Positions 17,665-26,590 are shown, counted from the stretch's first letter. The stretch is DNA of 64,000 nt from Amycolatopsis rubida (GCF_900115345.1 NZ_FOWC01000004.1:496001-560000); one strand, 5' to 3'. The notes: generated by a model from the sequence alone, not told the origin. Numbers and translations are program-made.

Positions 17665-18596
17665 ATTATTGATCACCGGTTGCACGTCCTTTGGACCCTC
17701 GCCGAGCACGGAACCGTAACCGCGACCGCCGCCGCGCCGCACTTGACCCCCTCTGCCGTCTCGCAGCAATTCCGTTTGCTGGCCCGGGATCTGGAGGTGG
17801 AACTGCTCGTGCCGCAAGGTCGTCGAGTACAGCTGACTCCCGCCGCACGCATCGTGCTCCGACACGCCGAGGGCAATGGGAAGCGGCCCGCGCGGAACTC
17901 GCCGCGGAGGGCGCTGAACTCCGCGGCACGCTGCGCCTGTGCGGCGTCTCCTCCGCGCTGGCGACCCTCGCCGCTCCGGGCGTCGCCAGCCTGCGCAAGA
18001 CACATCCGTTGGCAGAACCGCGCATCATCGAAGAGGAAAACGTCGACTGCTACCGTCTCCTGCTCGCCGACGAGGCCGACATCGCCTTGGTGCTGCCCGG
18101 CCCCGGGGCACCGCCGGCCACCGATTCCCGCTTCGAACAGACCCCGTTGACGACCGACCGCCAAGACCTGCTCGTCGCCGCAACCCATCTACTGGCCCGG
18201 CGCAAGGGAATCGAACTCGCCGAGGCGGCCGATCAACCATGGATCGTCAAGAAACACAACAACGACACTTATCCGCTGGTGACCGCGGCATGCGCCGCCG
18301 GGTTCATGCCTCGCATTGTTCACGGAGCCAAGGAGTGGTACGCAGTATCAGCACTCGTCGCCGAGGCCCTCGGCGTGTGTCCGATGCCGAGGATCGTGCC
18401 GCTGCCCGAACACGCGGTTAAGCGGATTCCATTGCGGGGGAAGTCTATTCCCACACGCCAATTGCTGACCGCCGTACGCCGTGGCAGCAGCGGGCATCCG
18501 CTGGTCAGCGCAGGGCTTGCCGCGCTGCGCGACATTGCCTCGACAGGGGAGGCCCTCCCAGTACCCGTATCACCAGGGACTCCCCGACGTCCATGA
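17665..18596 (+). pseudogene. LysR-family regulator, frameshifted
   Basis: The helix-turn-helix half, DHRLHVLWTLAEHGTVTATAA and PSAVSQQFRLLARDLEVELLVPQGRR, is in one frame. The effector domain (WEAARAELAAEGAELRGTLRL, EPRIIEEENVDCYRLLLADEADIALV, PWIVKKHNNDTYPLV) continues in another frame after about 17870. A deletion around the linker (near HAEGN/GQWEA) explains both the shift and the short linker. The first codon of the domain is ATT and no ATG/GTG is well placed, so the start may be lost as well. It is divergent from the decayed EamA exporter, the usual target of such a LysR. Confidence 0.75.
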
Positions 18597-18711
18597 CGAC
18601 TGGCAACCTATTCGAGTCGGCATCCTGAACGAACCCGCCGACAACACTCCTCGGACGCACGGCAGCTTCGCCCACATCAGCGCGTTTCCACGACAAAAGG
18701 ACCGAAAACCA

Positions 18712-19506
18712 ATGGCGGACACCACTCACTCAGACCTTTTCGACCTGAGTGGGAAATACGCACTTGTCACTGGCGGCACCCGAGGCATCGGAATGATGAT
18801 CGCGCGCGGCCTTCTGCAGGCGGGCGCCCGCGTCATTATCAGCTCACGCAAGGCAGAAGCGTGTGCGGAGGCACAGCGTCTGCTGTCCGAATTCGGCGAC
18901 GTCCAGGCAATCCCCGCCGACCTGTCCAGGCACGACGAGTGCCAGCGCCTCGCCGCTCTGGTCAAGGCCGGCTCGGAACGCCTGGACATCCTCGTCAACA
19001 ACGCGGGAGCGATGTGGCGCGAGCCGCTGGAGACGTTCCCGGCCGAAGCATGGGACGCAGTGCTCGATCTCAACCTGAAGTCGCCGTTCTGGCTGGTGCA
19101 GGCGCTGTTGCCCGCACTGCGCGGGGCGGGCACCGACGACGATCCCGCGCGGATCATCAACATCGGAAGCATCGCCGCCGTCCACGTCGCCGAGGCGCCC
19201 AACTACTCCTACGCCAGCAGCAAAGCGGCGCTCCATCAGCTCACCAGGGTGCTTGCCAGGGAACTGGGCCCGCAGCACATCACGGTGAACGCGGTAGCCC
19301 CAGGAGTGTTCCCGTCGCAGATGATGGCGGCCACGATCGATGCCATCGGCGACACGATCGCGGCGAAGGCCCCGCTCCGCCGACTCGGCCGCGACGACGA
19401 CATGGCAGGCGTCGCCGTATTCCTCGCCAGCCGGGCCGGGTCATACCTGACCGGCACCATCATCCCGGTCGACGGCGGCACCGCCACGACCGCATCGGGA
19501 ACCTAG
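18712..19506 (+). CDS. Short-chain dehydrogenase/reductase
   Basis: A 264-residue NAD(P)-dependent oxidoreductase. Cofactor motif TGGTRGIGMMIA (about residues 20-31), NNAGA (about residue 101), and catalytic Ser (INIGSIAA), Tyr and Lys (YSYASSKAAL). The C-terminal end is GSYLTGTIIPVDGG. It resembles the FabG/RhlG group, which reduce 3-oxoacyl or related ketones, but the substrate is not readable. AAAAGG lies about 10 bases before the ATG. An XRE regulator follows on the same strand 70 bases later and may control it. Confidence 0.92.
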   Translation: MADTTHSDLFDLSGKYALVTGGTRGIGMMIARGLLQAGARVIISSRKAEACAEAQRLLSEFGDVQAIPADLSRHDECQRLAALVKAGSERLDILVNNAGAMWREPLETFPAEAWDAVLDLNLKSPFWLVQALLPALRGAGTDDDPARIINIGSIAAVHVAEAPNYSYASSKAALHQLTRVLARELGPQHITVNAVAPGVFPSQMMAATIDAIGDTIAAKAPLRRLGRDDDMAGVAVFLASRAGSYLTGTIIPVDGGTATTASGT

Positions 19507-19576
19507 GCGTCCGCGCTAGCCGCCGGGGTACTCGCAGTGCCTCCCTCCGCCCGCGGACAGCAGCTACGGTGACGAG

Positions 19577-20464
19577 GTGGCCACGATCAATCTGCGCAGC
19601 GAGATCAAGGAATTCCTGAGCTCCCGTCGCGCACGGATCACGCCCGAACAGGCCGGCCTGCCCGTCTACGGCGGCAACCGCCGGGTGAAAGGCCTGCGCC
19701 GCGAAGAAGCAGCCCTGCTGGCGGGCGTATCGGTCGACTACTACGTGCGCATGGAACGCGGCAGCCTCGCCGGCACCTCCGACGGCGTACTCGACGCGGT
19801 AGCCGCCGCCCTGCACCTCGACGAAGCCGAACGCGATCATCTGTTCCAGCTAGCGCGGCAATCCAGGACACCCAACGGCCCACGCCGCCGACCCACCGTG
19901 ACAGTGCGTCCGGCGCTTCAGCAGGTGCTCGCCGCCATCACCGACGCCCCGGCATGGATCTGCAACGGCCGCTACGACGTACTGGCCACGAACCACCTAG
20001 CCCGCGCACTGTATTCCCCGATGCTGACCGACCCACGACGACCAGCGAACACCGCTCGGTTCGTGTATCTGGAACCCGAAGCGGCGGGAACGTTCTTCGT
20101 CGACTACGACCGAGTCGCCTCCGACGTGGCCGCGAAACTGCGCATGGAAGCAGGCCGCAACCCGCACGACGAGGAACTGATCGCGCTCGTCGGCGAGCTA
20201 TCGACACGCAGCGACCTGTTCCGGCAGCGATGGGCATCCCAGGACGTCCGGCTCCACCGGTCCGGACGCAAACGCGTGCACCATCCCGCTGTGGGCCGAC
20301 TCGACCTGGACGTCGAATCGATGGACCTGCCCGCCGACCCCGGCCTGCTCCTGAACGTCTACACCGCCCCCACCGGCACGACGTCCGCGGACGGTCTGGC
20401 CCTGCTGGCGTCGTGGGCGGCCAGTCAGGAGAAGGCGGCGACCGAGCCTCAAGCGCTCAGCTGA
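19577..20464 (+). CDS. XRE-family regulator with MmyB-like ligand domain
   Basis: A 295-residue DNA-binding protein. The N-terminal helix-turn-helix reads LRREEAALLAGVSVDYYVRMERG (about residues 40-62), preceded by PEQAGLPVYGGNRRVKG, the standard opening of the actinobacterial MmyB-like group. The C-terminal half (PAWICNGRYDVLATNHLARALY, FVDYDRVASDVAAKLRMEAGRNPHD, HHPAVGRLDLDVESM) is the MmyB-like domain, which binds fatty-acyl-type ligands in characterised members. Such regulators commonly lie beside an SDR gene, as here. The GTG start is six to seven bases after a TACGGT -10-like element, so a leaderless transcript is possible. Confidence 0.9.
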   Translation: MATINLRSEIKEFLSSRRARITPEQAGLPVYGGNRRVKGLRREEAALLAGVSVDYYVRMERGSLAGTSDGVLDAVAAALHLDEAERDHLFQLARQSRTPNGPRRRPTVTVRPALQQVLAAITDAPAWICNGRYDVLATNHLARALYSPMLTDPRRPANTARFVYLEPEAAGTFFVDYDRVASDVAAKLRMEAGRNPHDEELIALVGELSTRSDLFRQRWASQDVRLHRSGRKRVHHPAVGRLDLDVESMDLPADPGLLLNVYTAPTGTTSADGLALLASWAASQEKAATEPQALS

Positions 20465-20639
20465 CATTTCCGCGTTTCCCGTCCGCCTGAGTCAGCGCTT
20501 CTCGGCGAGGGCCCGCGTTCGAGCACGAGGCAAGCCACCGCGATCTTCCCTCTGCTGCGCACGGTGCCAGGATCACCGAACTTGGACCAGAGCCGCACCG
20601 GGAGGACGAAACCCGCGGCGTCCCGCCCAGTCCCGGCTG

Positions 20640-21130
20640 GCCGAACTTCCGCCCAGCACCCATCCCATCGGGATCACCCGCCCCCGGCCCGGGAGCAGCC
20701 CTCGCGGAACCACCGCACCCGATCGGCCCGGCATCACCAGCACCCGCCAGGCTCGCTCACCCCGGCCCGGTAACCAGCTCACCCGAAACCACCGCACCCG
20801 ACCGGCCCCGCGTCACCAGCACCCACCCCGCCAGGGTCACCCCAACCGGGAACCAGCGGCCCGGCGCGCGCGCCACCAGCACCCACCCCATCGGGGATCG
20901 CCCAACCCGGCTCAGAACCGGCTCACCCGAAACCACCGCACCCGGCCAGCCCGGTGCCACCAGCACCCAACCCGCCAGGGCTACCCGCCCCGGCCCGGGA
21001 ACCAGCCCCCCGCGGAACCACCGCACCCGATCGGTCCCGCCTCACCAGCACCCAACCCGCCAGGGCTACCCGCCCCGGCCCGGGAACCAGCCCTCGCGGA
21101 ACCACCGCACCCGATCGGTCCGGCACCCCA
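20640..21130. repeat. Degenerate GC-rich tandem repeat (about 60-85-base unit)
   Basis: At least five imperfect units sharing ACCACCGCACCCGA(C/T)CGG (around 20710, 20789, 20933, 21018, 21101) and CACCAGCACCCA(A/C)CC (around 20735, 20813, 20873, 20958, 21042). A related segment runs into the dinB stop codon (21213-21240). On the minus strand, units read GTGCGGTGGTTCCGCG and could start peptides of the form MRWFR. But the frame is not kept from unit to unit and no Shine-Dalgarno precedes the GTG, so I treat it as a non-coding minisatellite downstream of dinB. Confidence 0.75.
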
Positions 21131-21225
21131 GCATCTCAATCCCTGATGCTGGACAACGACCTCCCGCACTTTCCCGCAAGGTCGTCCGAACCGCAGTGAA
21201 GCGTCCGCGGGACCACCGCATTCGA

Positions 21226-22443
21226 TCAGTCCGGCAGCATAGGCATCTCCATCCCCGCCTCATGACCCAGCAACGCCGCCCGGGTCAACGCGGCCGCGCC
21301 GAAGCGGTTTCGCAGCGCGTCCACTGCTGAGTCCAGCGCAGTCGCCTCGACGGACATCGCCGGGCTGGACGGTTGGTCCAGTGGCAGCGCCAACTGCACC
21401 GCGCCATGGCTGTCGAGGTTCGAGAGCGACAGGCCCAGCAACGTCAAACCCCGGTCGTACACCAGCGGTTGCGCCGCGGACAGCAGACCGCGGGCGGCGC
21501 ACAACAGAGTCTCCGTGTGGTCGGTGCTGTCGGCGAGCGTGTGCGACCTCGTAGCACGGGTGAAGTCCGCGAAGCGCATTCGCAGCACCACCGTCCGGCA
21601 TACCCGCGACGCGCCGCGCAACCGGCGCGCCAATCTGTCCACAATGGACACCACGATCTCGTCCAGCTCGGCCGGGGAGCGTGGACGACGGCCCAGTGCG
21701 CGTTGCGAGCCGATCGAGCGGCGGCGTTTTCCTGGGTGAACCGCGCGCGGGTCGCGACCGTGTGCCAGGGCGTGCAGGTGGCGTCCGGAACCTGGGCCCA
21801 GCATGGAGATCAGCGCGGCCTCGGGCAGCTCGGCGACCTGGCGCACGGTGCGGACGCCGCGTTCCCGCAGCTTCGCCGACGTCACCTTTCCCACTCCCCA
21901 CAACCGCTCCACCGGCAGCGGGTGCAGGAACTCCAACTCCCGTTCCGGCGGCACCACCAGCAGGCCGTCCGGTTTCGCGACGCCGCTCGCCACCTTCGCG
22001 AGGAACTTCGTGCGCGCCACCCCTACCGTGATCGGCAGCCCGACCTGCGCCAGCACCTCCGCGCGCAGGCGCACCGCGATCTCCGACGGCTGCCCGGCGA
22101 TTCGCCGCAGACCGCCGACGTCCAAGAAAGCTTCGTCGATCGACACTCCTTCCACTGCCGGCGTCGTCTGCCGGAACACCTCGAACACCGCCTTGCTCGC
22201 CGCGCTGTAGACCGGCATCCGCGGCGGCACCACCACGGCATGCGGACACAACCGCCTGGCCTGCGCCCCGCCCATCGCGGTGCGCACGCCCAACGCCTTG
22301 GCCTCGTAGCTCGCGGCCAGCACCACGCCACCGCCCACGATCACCGGCCTGCCGCGCAGCCGGGGATCGTCGCGCTGCTCGACCGAGGCGTAGAACGCGT
22401 CGAGGTCGGCGTGGAGGATCGGTCCTTCGCTCGTCACGAACAT
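21226..22443 (-). CDS. dinB: Y-family DNA polymerase IV
   Basis: Error-prone translesion polymerase of 405 residues. Signatures: ILHADLDAFYASVEQ with the metal-binding Asp residues, VSIDEAFLDV with the catalytic Asp-Glu pair, GVARTKFLAKVAS, and the little-finger domain with VQLALPLD, a good match to a beta-clamp-binding motif. The ATG at 22443 overlaps a perfect SOS box, so transcription should be LexA-controlled. Because the box covers that ATG, translation may instead start at the GTG at 22437 (MTSEGPILHAD). The 3' end merges into the tandem repeat downstream. Confidence 0.93.
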   Translation of the reverse strand: MFVTSEGPILHADLDAFYASVEQRDDPRLRGRPVIVGGGVVLAASYEAKALGVRTAMGGAQARRLCPHAVVVPPRMPVYSAASKAVFEVFRQTTPAVEGVSIDEAFLDVGGLRRIAGQPSEIAVRLRAEVLAQVGLPITVGVARTKFLAKVASGVAKPDGLLVVPPERELEFLHPLPVERLWGVGKVTSAKLRERGVRTVRQVAELPEAALISMLGPGSGRHLHALAHGRDPRAVHPGKRRRSIGSQRALGRRPRSPAELDEIVVSIVDRLARRLRGASRVCRTVVLRMRFADFTRATRSHTLADSTDHTETLLCAARGLLSAAQPLVYDRGLTLLGLSLSNLDSHGAVQLALPLDQPSSPAMSVEATALDSAVDALRNRFGAAALTRAALLGHEAGMEMPMLPD

Positions 22444-22450
22444 ATGTTCG
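22437..22450 (-). promoter_or_regulatory. LexA (SOS) box of dinB
   Basis: CGAACATATGTTCG, a perfect match to the gram-positive/actinobacterial LexA consensus CGAACRNRYGTTCG. It overlaps the first annotated codon of dinB. An overlapping dyad GTTCG-atg-CGAAC lies immediately upstream on the coding strand. Confidence 0.85.
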
Positions 22451-22540
22451 CATCGAACACCGACAAAAACCGCGCTCTGTTCACTCGAACGGAGTATAAG
22501 AATCTCCCGGAGCCCGGACGGAACACGCTAATCTCTCCCC

Positions 22541-23119
22541 GTGCGGCTCGTCCTGTTCGACCTCGACACCACGCTCGTCGATCGCGCGGAGGGGTTCCGC
22601 CGCTGGGTGTGGGAGTTCTGCGCGGAACATCGGCTCGCCGACGCGGACGCCGCGTGGCTCATCGCCGCCGACGACCGCGGGCGCGCCGACCGGGCCGCGT
22701 TCTTCAAGAACCTCCGCGAGCGCTTCGACCTGCAAGAACCCGAGCTCGAAGACGCCTACCGCGACCGCCATCCCGCGCTCGTCCCCGTCGCGCCCGGCGT
22801 GCTGACCGGATTGCCCCGGCTGCGCGCGGCGGGCTGGCGGATCGGCGTCCTCGGCGAGGGCGAACCGCAGCTGTCCACGCTGCTGTGCACCGGAATCGCC
22901 GGACTCGTGGACGGCTGGGCGCTCGCCGGGCCGGACGGACTGTCCACATCGGACCTGAAGCTGTTCGAGCTCGCCGCCGAACGCTGCGAGACCACGCTGG
23001 CGGACGCCTGGCTCGTCGGCGCGGACGTCGAACCCGCACGGTCCGCCGGATTGCACACCGTGCGAGTCGGCCCGGACCGCGACGCCGCCGCCGCGATCGC
23101 GCTGCTGCTTGAGAGTTAG
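22541..23119 (+). CDS. HAD-superfamily hydrolase
   Basis: A 192-residue phosphatase-like protein. Motif I is DLDTTLVD (residues 7-14, nucleophile and acid Asp), a helical cap follows, motif II/III is represented by VLGEGEPQ and the Lys in STSDLKLFELA, and motif IV by WLVGADVEPARSAG. The phosphate-ester substrate is unknown. The GTG start directly follows a TAATCT -10-like hexamer, so the mRNA is probably leaderless. The last four bases overlap the convergent kinase gene. Confidence 0.85.
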   Translation: MRLVLFDLDTTLVDRAEGFRRWVWEFCAEHRLADADAAWLIAADDRGRADRAAFFKNLRERFDLQEPELEDAYRDRHPALVPVAPGVLTGLPRLRAAGWRIGVLGEGEPQLSTLLCTGIAGLVDGWALAGPDGLSTSDLKLFELAAERCETTLADAWLVGADVEPARSAGLHTVRVGPDRDAAAAIALLLES

Positions 23120-24642
23120 TTCTCCGCGTCGATCTGCCAGGTGCCCTCGCGCTGCGACATCGTGTAGCGGTGCGTCTCTTTTTTCGAGCCGCCGTTCGGA
23201 TAGTTGTAGGTGATCACGGCGGTGAGCTTGTTCTCACCGGTGACCTCGACGTCGCTCGCGATCACCGAGGTGAACCGGCCCCACCACGCCTTGTACTCGT
23301 CGAAAGTCTGATTCTTGTGCGAGGCGCGGAACGCGTCGCTGATCATGGACCAACCGCGCTCCAGATTGCTCGGCAGGTACGAGAAGTAAGCGCGCAGCGC
23401 GGAAGCCATCGCGTCCGGAGAGTTCGCCGCGGAACTGGACGACGGCGGGCTGCTCGACGAAGGCGGACTCGACGGCTGCGTCGACGGTGACGCCTTCGAA
23501 GCAGACGAAGGCGCCGGAGCGTGGGAAGCCGCGGAACTCTCGGCGGCCGACTGGTTCGCAGCCGGATTTTCCTCCCCGTGGTTGCGGGTGAGGACGACAG
23601 TGACGATCACGGCGATCACGACGAGCAGCGCGCCCGCCCCGGCGAAGATCATCCCGCGGCGTCTTCGGTCCGAGCCCGCGGGCGGCGCGGCGGCAGCGCC
23701 CGCGTCCGGAACCGCGATCGTGGCAGGCACCGCCGGCGGGGTGGCCTCCGGCAGCGTCGGCGGTTCGGGAACCGTCGCGACCGGGGTGACGCCGCCGTCG
23801 AGTTTGCGCAGTTCGGTGACCACCTCGGCCATCGACGGCCGGTCCTCCGGCTTGAGCTCCAGCAGCTTCAGCAGCAGCGGCTCCAGCTTCCCGGCCTGTT
23901 TCGGCGGGTTGATCGAACCGCTGGAAACCCGGTACAGCAAGGCGATCGCGTTGTCCGCGGTGCCGAACGGCGGATCGCCCTCCACCGCCATGTACAGCGT
24001 CGCGCCGAGGGCGAACACGTCGGAGGCGAACGTCGCTTCCTCGCCGCGAGCGACCTCGGGCGCGAGGAACGCGGGTGTGCCGGAGATTTCGCCGGTCGCG
24101 GTGAGCGTGACGTCGCCGACCGCGCGGGAAATGCCGAAGTCGGTCACCTTGACCGTGCTGCCGTCGTCGCCGAGCAGGACGTTGCCGGGTTTGACGTCGC
24201 GGTGCACGATGCCCGCCCGGTGCGCGGCGGCGAGCACGCCCGCCAGCTGCACCCCGAACGGAATCGCCTCGTCGACGGTCAGCGGGCCGTCCTCGCGCAG
24301 TTTCACCGCGAGGCTGCGCGAGGGCAGGTACTCCATGATCAGCCACGGGCGGTCCTCGTGCTCGACCACGTTGAACACCGAGATGGCGTTCGGATGCTGC
24401 AGCCGGGCGGCGATGCGGGCCTCGCGCATGGCGCGGTTGCGGGCTTCCTCGACCTTGTCCTCGCCCTGGTTCACGGGCATGAGGAGTTCCTTCACCGCGA
24501 CGACGCGGCCGAGGATCTTGTCCTCCCCGCGCCAGACCATCCCCATCGCGCCGCTGCCGATCAGTTCGGCGAGCTCGTAGCGACCGGCGACCTGCCGGCT
24601 CTCCTCGGTCAACGGAAAACCCTTCGGTGCGACATCATCCAC
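23116..24642 (-). CDS. Membrane Ser/Thr protein kinase (PknB-like, no PASTA)
   Basis: A 508-residue kinase. Glycine loop IGSGAMGMVWRG (residues 28-39), ATP-anchoring Lys51 in VAVKEL, catalytic HRDVKPGN (147-154), DFG at 168-170, and activation-loop GTPAFLAPE. The kinase domain ends near residue 285. A Pro/Ala linker leads to RRRRG plus one transmembrane helix (about 340-365), then a Ser/Pro-rich extracellular stalk and a globular domain of about 100 residues (ALRAYFSYLPSNLERGWSMI...QREGTWQIDAEN) that looks like a small cone-shaped sensor fold. PASTA repeats are absent. The ligand and targets are unknown. It is monocistronic. Confidence 0.93.
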   Translation of the reverse strand: MDDVAPKGFPLTEESRQVAGRYELAELIGSGAMGMVWRGEDKILGRVVAVKELLMPVNQGEDKVEEARNRAMREARIAARLQHPNAISVFNVVEHEDRPWLIMEYLPSRSLAVKLREDGPLTVDEAIPFGVQLAGVLAAAHRAGIVHRDVKPGNVLLGDDGSTVKVTDFGISRAVGDVTLTATGEISGTPAFLAPEVARGEEATFASDVFALGATLYMAVEGDPPFGTADNAIALLYRVSSGSINPPKQAGKLEPLLLKLLELKPEDRPSMAEVVTELRKLDGGVTPVATVPEPPTLPEATPPAVPATIAVPDAGAAAAPPAGSDRRRRGMIFAGAGALLVVIAVIVTVVLTRNHGEENPAANQSAAESSAASHAPAPSSASKASPSTQPSSPPSSSSPPSSSSAANSPDAMASALRAYFSYLPSNLERGWSMISDAFRASHKNQTFDEYKAWWGRFTSVIASDVEVTGENKLTAVITYNYPNGGSKKETHRYTMSQREGTWQIDAEN

Positions 24643-24748
24643 GGACGGCGATCACCCAGTTTTCCACGGACGGCCGGAGCCGGATCCGCGACCCACCCAC
24701 GCCGGGCCGGGGTTGCTCCGGGTGGCCGAGTCACGACAGGGTGAGCGC

Positions 24749-25999
24749 ATGACCACGACAGCGCCGTCTTTCCGGAGTGTGTTCCGGATGGGCGAATTTC
24801 GTGCGCTTTGGCTCGCGCACGTGCTGTCGGTGGCAGGTGATCAACTAGCACGAGTCGCGCTGACTGTGTTGGTGTTCAACCGAACGGCGTCCGCTGGCTG
24901 GGCCGCCGGGACGTACGCGCTCACCTATTTGCCGGACCTCCTCGGCGGTGCGCTCGGCGGGCTCGCCGACCGGTTCCCGCGCCGCACCGTGCTCGTGGTC
25001 GCCGATGTCGTGCGCGCATTGCTGGTCGCGTTGATGGCGATTCCCGGCCTGCCTTGGCCGGTCGCCGCGGGACTGCTCGTGATCGTGCAACTCGCGGCCG
25101 GACCGTTTCAGGCGGCTCGGCAGGCGGTCCTGCCGGACATGCTGGGCGAGGAGAAACTGGCGACCGGTCAAGCGATTCTCTCCTCGACGTACCAGGCCGC
25201 ACTGGTGATCGGCTTCGGCGCGGGCGCCGCGGTGGTCGCGTGGCTCGGGGTTTCGGGCGCGCTGTGGGCGGACGCGGTGACATTCGCGGTGTCGGCAGCC
25301 GCGCTGCGCTGGGGTTTGCGGCTGTACCCGGTTTCGAAGGTGGCCGAGCACGCGCCGCAATGGGCGTCGCTGAAGGCTGGTTGCCGGCTTGTCGCGCGGG
25401 ACCGGAAACTGCGGTCGTTGCTGGCGATCGCGTGCTGCTGCGGGTTTTACGTGGTGCCGGAAGGTTTGGCCGTGCCAGTGGCCGCACAACTCGGCGGCAC
25501 GGGCGTGCTCGGCTGGCTGCTGGTGGCGAACCCGGTCGGGACGCTGCTCGGCGCGCTGCTGATCAGCCGGTTGCCGCGGGCCCGGCAGGTGCGATGGCTG
25601 GGTCCGCTCGCGGTGGCGAGCAGTCTCGTCCTGCTGCCGACCGGCTGGACGCCCGCGTTGCCGGTGGTCGTCGCGCTCTGGACGGTGTCCGGGATGTTCT
25701 CCGCGCACGACTTGATCACCCAGGTGCAGTACAGCCTCGCCGCGCCGCCGGAACAGCGCGGCCAGGTGATCGGAGTCGCGATCGCGGCGTTGCGAGCGGC
25801 GCAAGGCCTGACGATCGCCGCCGCGGGCGCACTGGCGCTGGCCTTCGCGCCGACGACGGTGGTCGCGATCGCCGCCGTCGCTGGGGCAGGGTGCGCCGCT
25901 TTGGCCGGGATCGCATGGGCGCGGGCGGTGCGAGCGGACCGCGCGGTGCGGCCCCGCCGAACTCCCCTCGACGGGGCCACCCCACCTCCCGCGCCGTAA
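24749..25999 (+). CDS. MFS exporter (DHA3-like)
   Basis: A 416-residue, 12-helix major facilitator. It begins FRSVFRMGEFRALWLAHVLSVAGDQLARVAL, split over helix 1, with GGLADRFPRRTVLVVAD after helix 2 and AARQAVLPDMLGEEKLATGQA after helix 4, the pattern of the enterobactin/macrolide-exporter group. ACAGGG lies about 11 bases before the ATG at 24749. Its stop is only 36 bases from the last mini-ORF of the convergent MRDNNW array, so array transcripts probably run antisense into this gene. Whether it exports array peptides is speculation. Confidence 0.9.
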   Translation: MTTTAPSFRSVFRMGEFRALWLAHVLSVAGDQLARVALTVLVFNRTASAGWAAGTYALTYLPDLLGGALGGLADRFPRRTVLVVADVVRALLVALMAIPGLPWPVAAGLLVIVQLAAGPFQAARQAVLPDMLGEEKLATGQAILSSTYQAALVIGFGAGAAVVAWLGVSGALWADAVTFAVSAAALRWGLRLYPVSKVAEHAPQWASLKAGCRLVARDRKLRSLLAIACCCGFYVVPEGLAVPVAAQLGGTGVLGWLLVANPVGTLLGALLISRLPRARQVRWLGPLAVASSLVLLPTGWTPALPVVVALWTVSGMFSAHDLITQVQYSLAAPPEQRGQVIGVAIAALRAAQGLTIAAAGALALAFAPTTVVAIAAVAGAGCAALAGIAWARAVRADRAVRPRRTPLDGATPPPAP

Positions 26000-26034
26000 T
26001 CCGCGGAACGGGTGCGCCGCGGGACTGGTTTCGG

Positions 26035-26058
26035 TCACGTCCAGTTGTTGTCACGCAT
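26035..26058 (-). CDS. Mini-ORF 12: MRDNNWT
   Basis: Last unit of the array. ATG start with a full GGAGGTGA Shine-Dalgarno. Seven codons then TGA. The stop lies 36 bases from the stop of the convergent MFS gene, leaving no room for a dedicated terminator. Confidence 0.75.
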   Translation of the reverse strand: MRDNNWT

Positions 26059-26095
26059 ACCCTCTCACCTCCTCGTGGGGCGGGTTGAGGGCCGG

Positions 26096-26122
26096 TCAGC
26101 GGGTCCAGTTGTTGTCACGCAT
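26096..26122 (-). CDS. Mini-ORF 11: MRDNNWTR
   Basis: ATG start, AAAGGAG seven bases upstream. The peptide is identical to units 3 and 7. Confidence 0.75.
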   Translation of the reverse strand: MRDNNWTR

Positions 26123-26166
26123 AGCGGGGCTCCTTTCGTGGCTCGGTGGGCGGTGGTTGGCGGGGT

Positions 26167-26193
26167 TCAGCGGGCCCAGTTGTTGTCACGCAT
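26167..26193 (-). CDS. Mini-ORF 10: MRDNNWAR
   Basis: ATG start, AAGGGAG nine bases upstream. The spacer that follows is closely related to those after units 8 and 9. Confidence 0.75.
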   Translation of the reverse strand: MRDNNWAR

Positions 26194-26238
26194 GGCGAGC
26201 GACTCCCTTCGCGGCTCGACGGGCGGTGGTCGGCGGGC

Positions 26239-26265
26239 TCAGCGGGCCCAGTTGTTGTCGCGCAC
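26239..26265 (-). CDS. Mini-ORF 9: MRDNNWAR
   Basis: GTG start, AAAGGAG eight bases upstream. The same peptide as units 8 and 10, with a different Arg codon (CGC). Confidence 0.75.
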   Translation of the reverse strand: MRDNNWAR

Positions 26266-26310
26266 AGCAGCAGCTCCTTTCGCGGCTCGACGGGCGGTGG
26301 TCGGCAGGGC

Positions 26311-26337
26311 TCAACGGGCCCAGTTGTTGTCACGCAC
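26311..26337 (-). CDS. Mini-ORF 8: MRDNNWAR
   Basis: GTG start, AAGGGAG eight bases upstream. The C-terminal Arg is CGT rather than CGC, a synonymous change. Confidence 0.75.
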   Translation of the reverse strand: MRDNNWAR

Positions 26338-26381
26338 AGCAGCAACTCCCTTCGCGAATTGGCGGGCAGTGGTCGGCAGGG

Positions 26382-26408
26382 TCAGCGGGTCCAGTTGTTG
26401 TCGCGCAT
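26382..26408 (-). CDS. Mini-ORF 7: MRDNNWTR
   Basis: ATG start, AAAGGAG eight bases upstream. The spacer before it (from unit 6) is the joint-shortest in the array, 37 bases. Confidence 0.75.
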   Translation of the reverse strand: MRDNNWTR

Positions 26409-26445
26409 GGCGGGGACTCCTTTCTTGGCTCGGTGATCGCGAGAT

Positions 26446-26472
26446 TCAGCAGGTCCAGTTGTTGTCACGCAT
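26446..26472 (-). CDS. Mini-ORF 6: MRDNNWTC
   Basis: ATG start, AAGGGAG nine bases upstream. The only unit with a Cys, from a single-base change of the CGC Arg codon to TGC. Confidence 0.75.
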   Translation of the reverse strand: MRDNNWTC

Positions 26473-26518
26473 CGCGGGCGACTCCCTTCGCAGCTCGACG
26501 GTCAGCAATCAGCGGACT

Positions 26519-26545
26519 TCAGCGGTTCCAGTTGTTGTCGCGCAC
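26519..26545 (-). CDS. Mini-ORF 5: MRDNNWNR
   Basis: GTG start, AAGGGAG eight bases upstream. The spacers after units 4 and 5 share GTCCGCTGATTGCTGACCGT, indicating a recent local duplication. Confidence 0.75.
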   Translation of the reverse strand: MRDNNWNR

Positions 26546-26590
26546 GACGGCAGCTCCCTTCCCGAATCAACGGTCAGCAATCAGCGGACT

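Noticed and set aside
20573..21263. Minus-strand MRWFR-type peptides in the 20.6-21.2 kb repeat as a second mini-ORF array
   Set aside because: Reading frame changes between units, no Shine-Dalgarno precedes the GTG codons, and composition is uniformly GC-rich low complexity.
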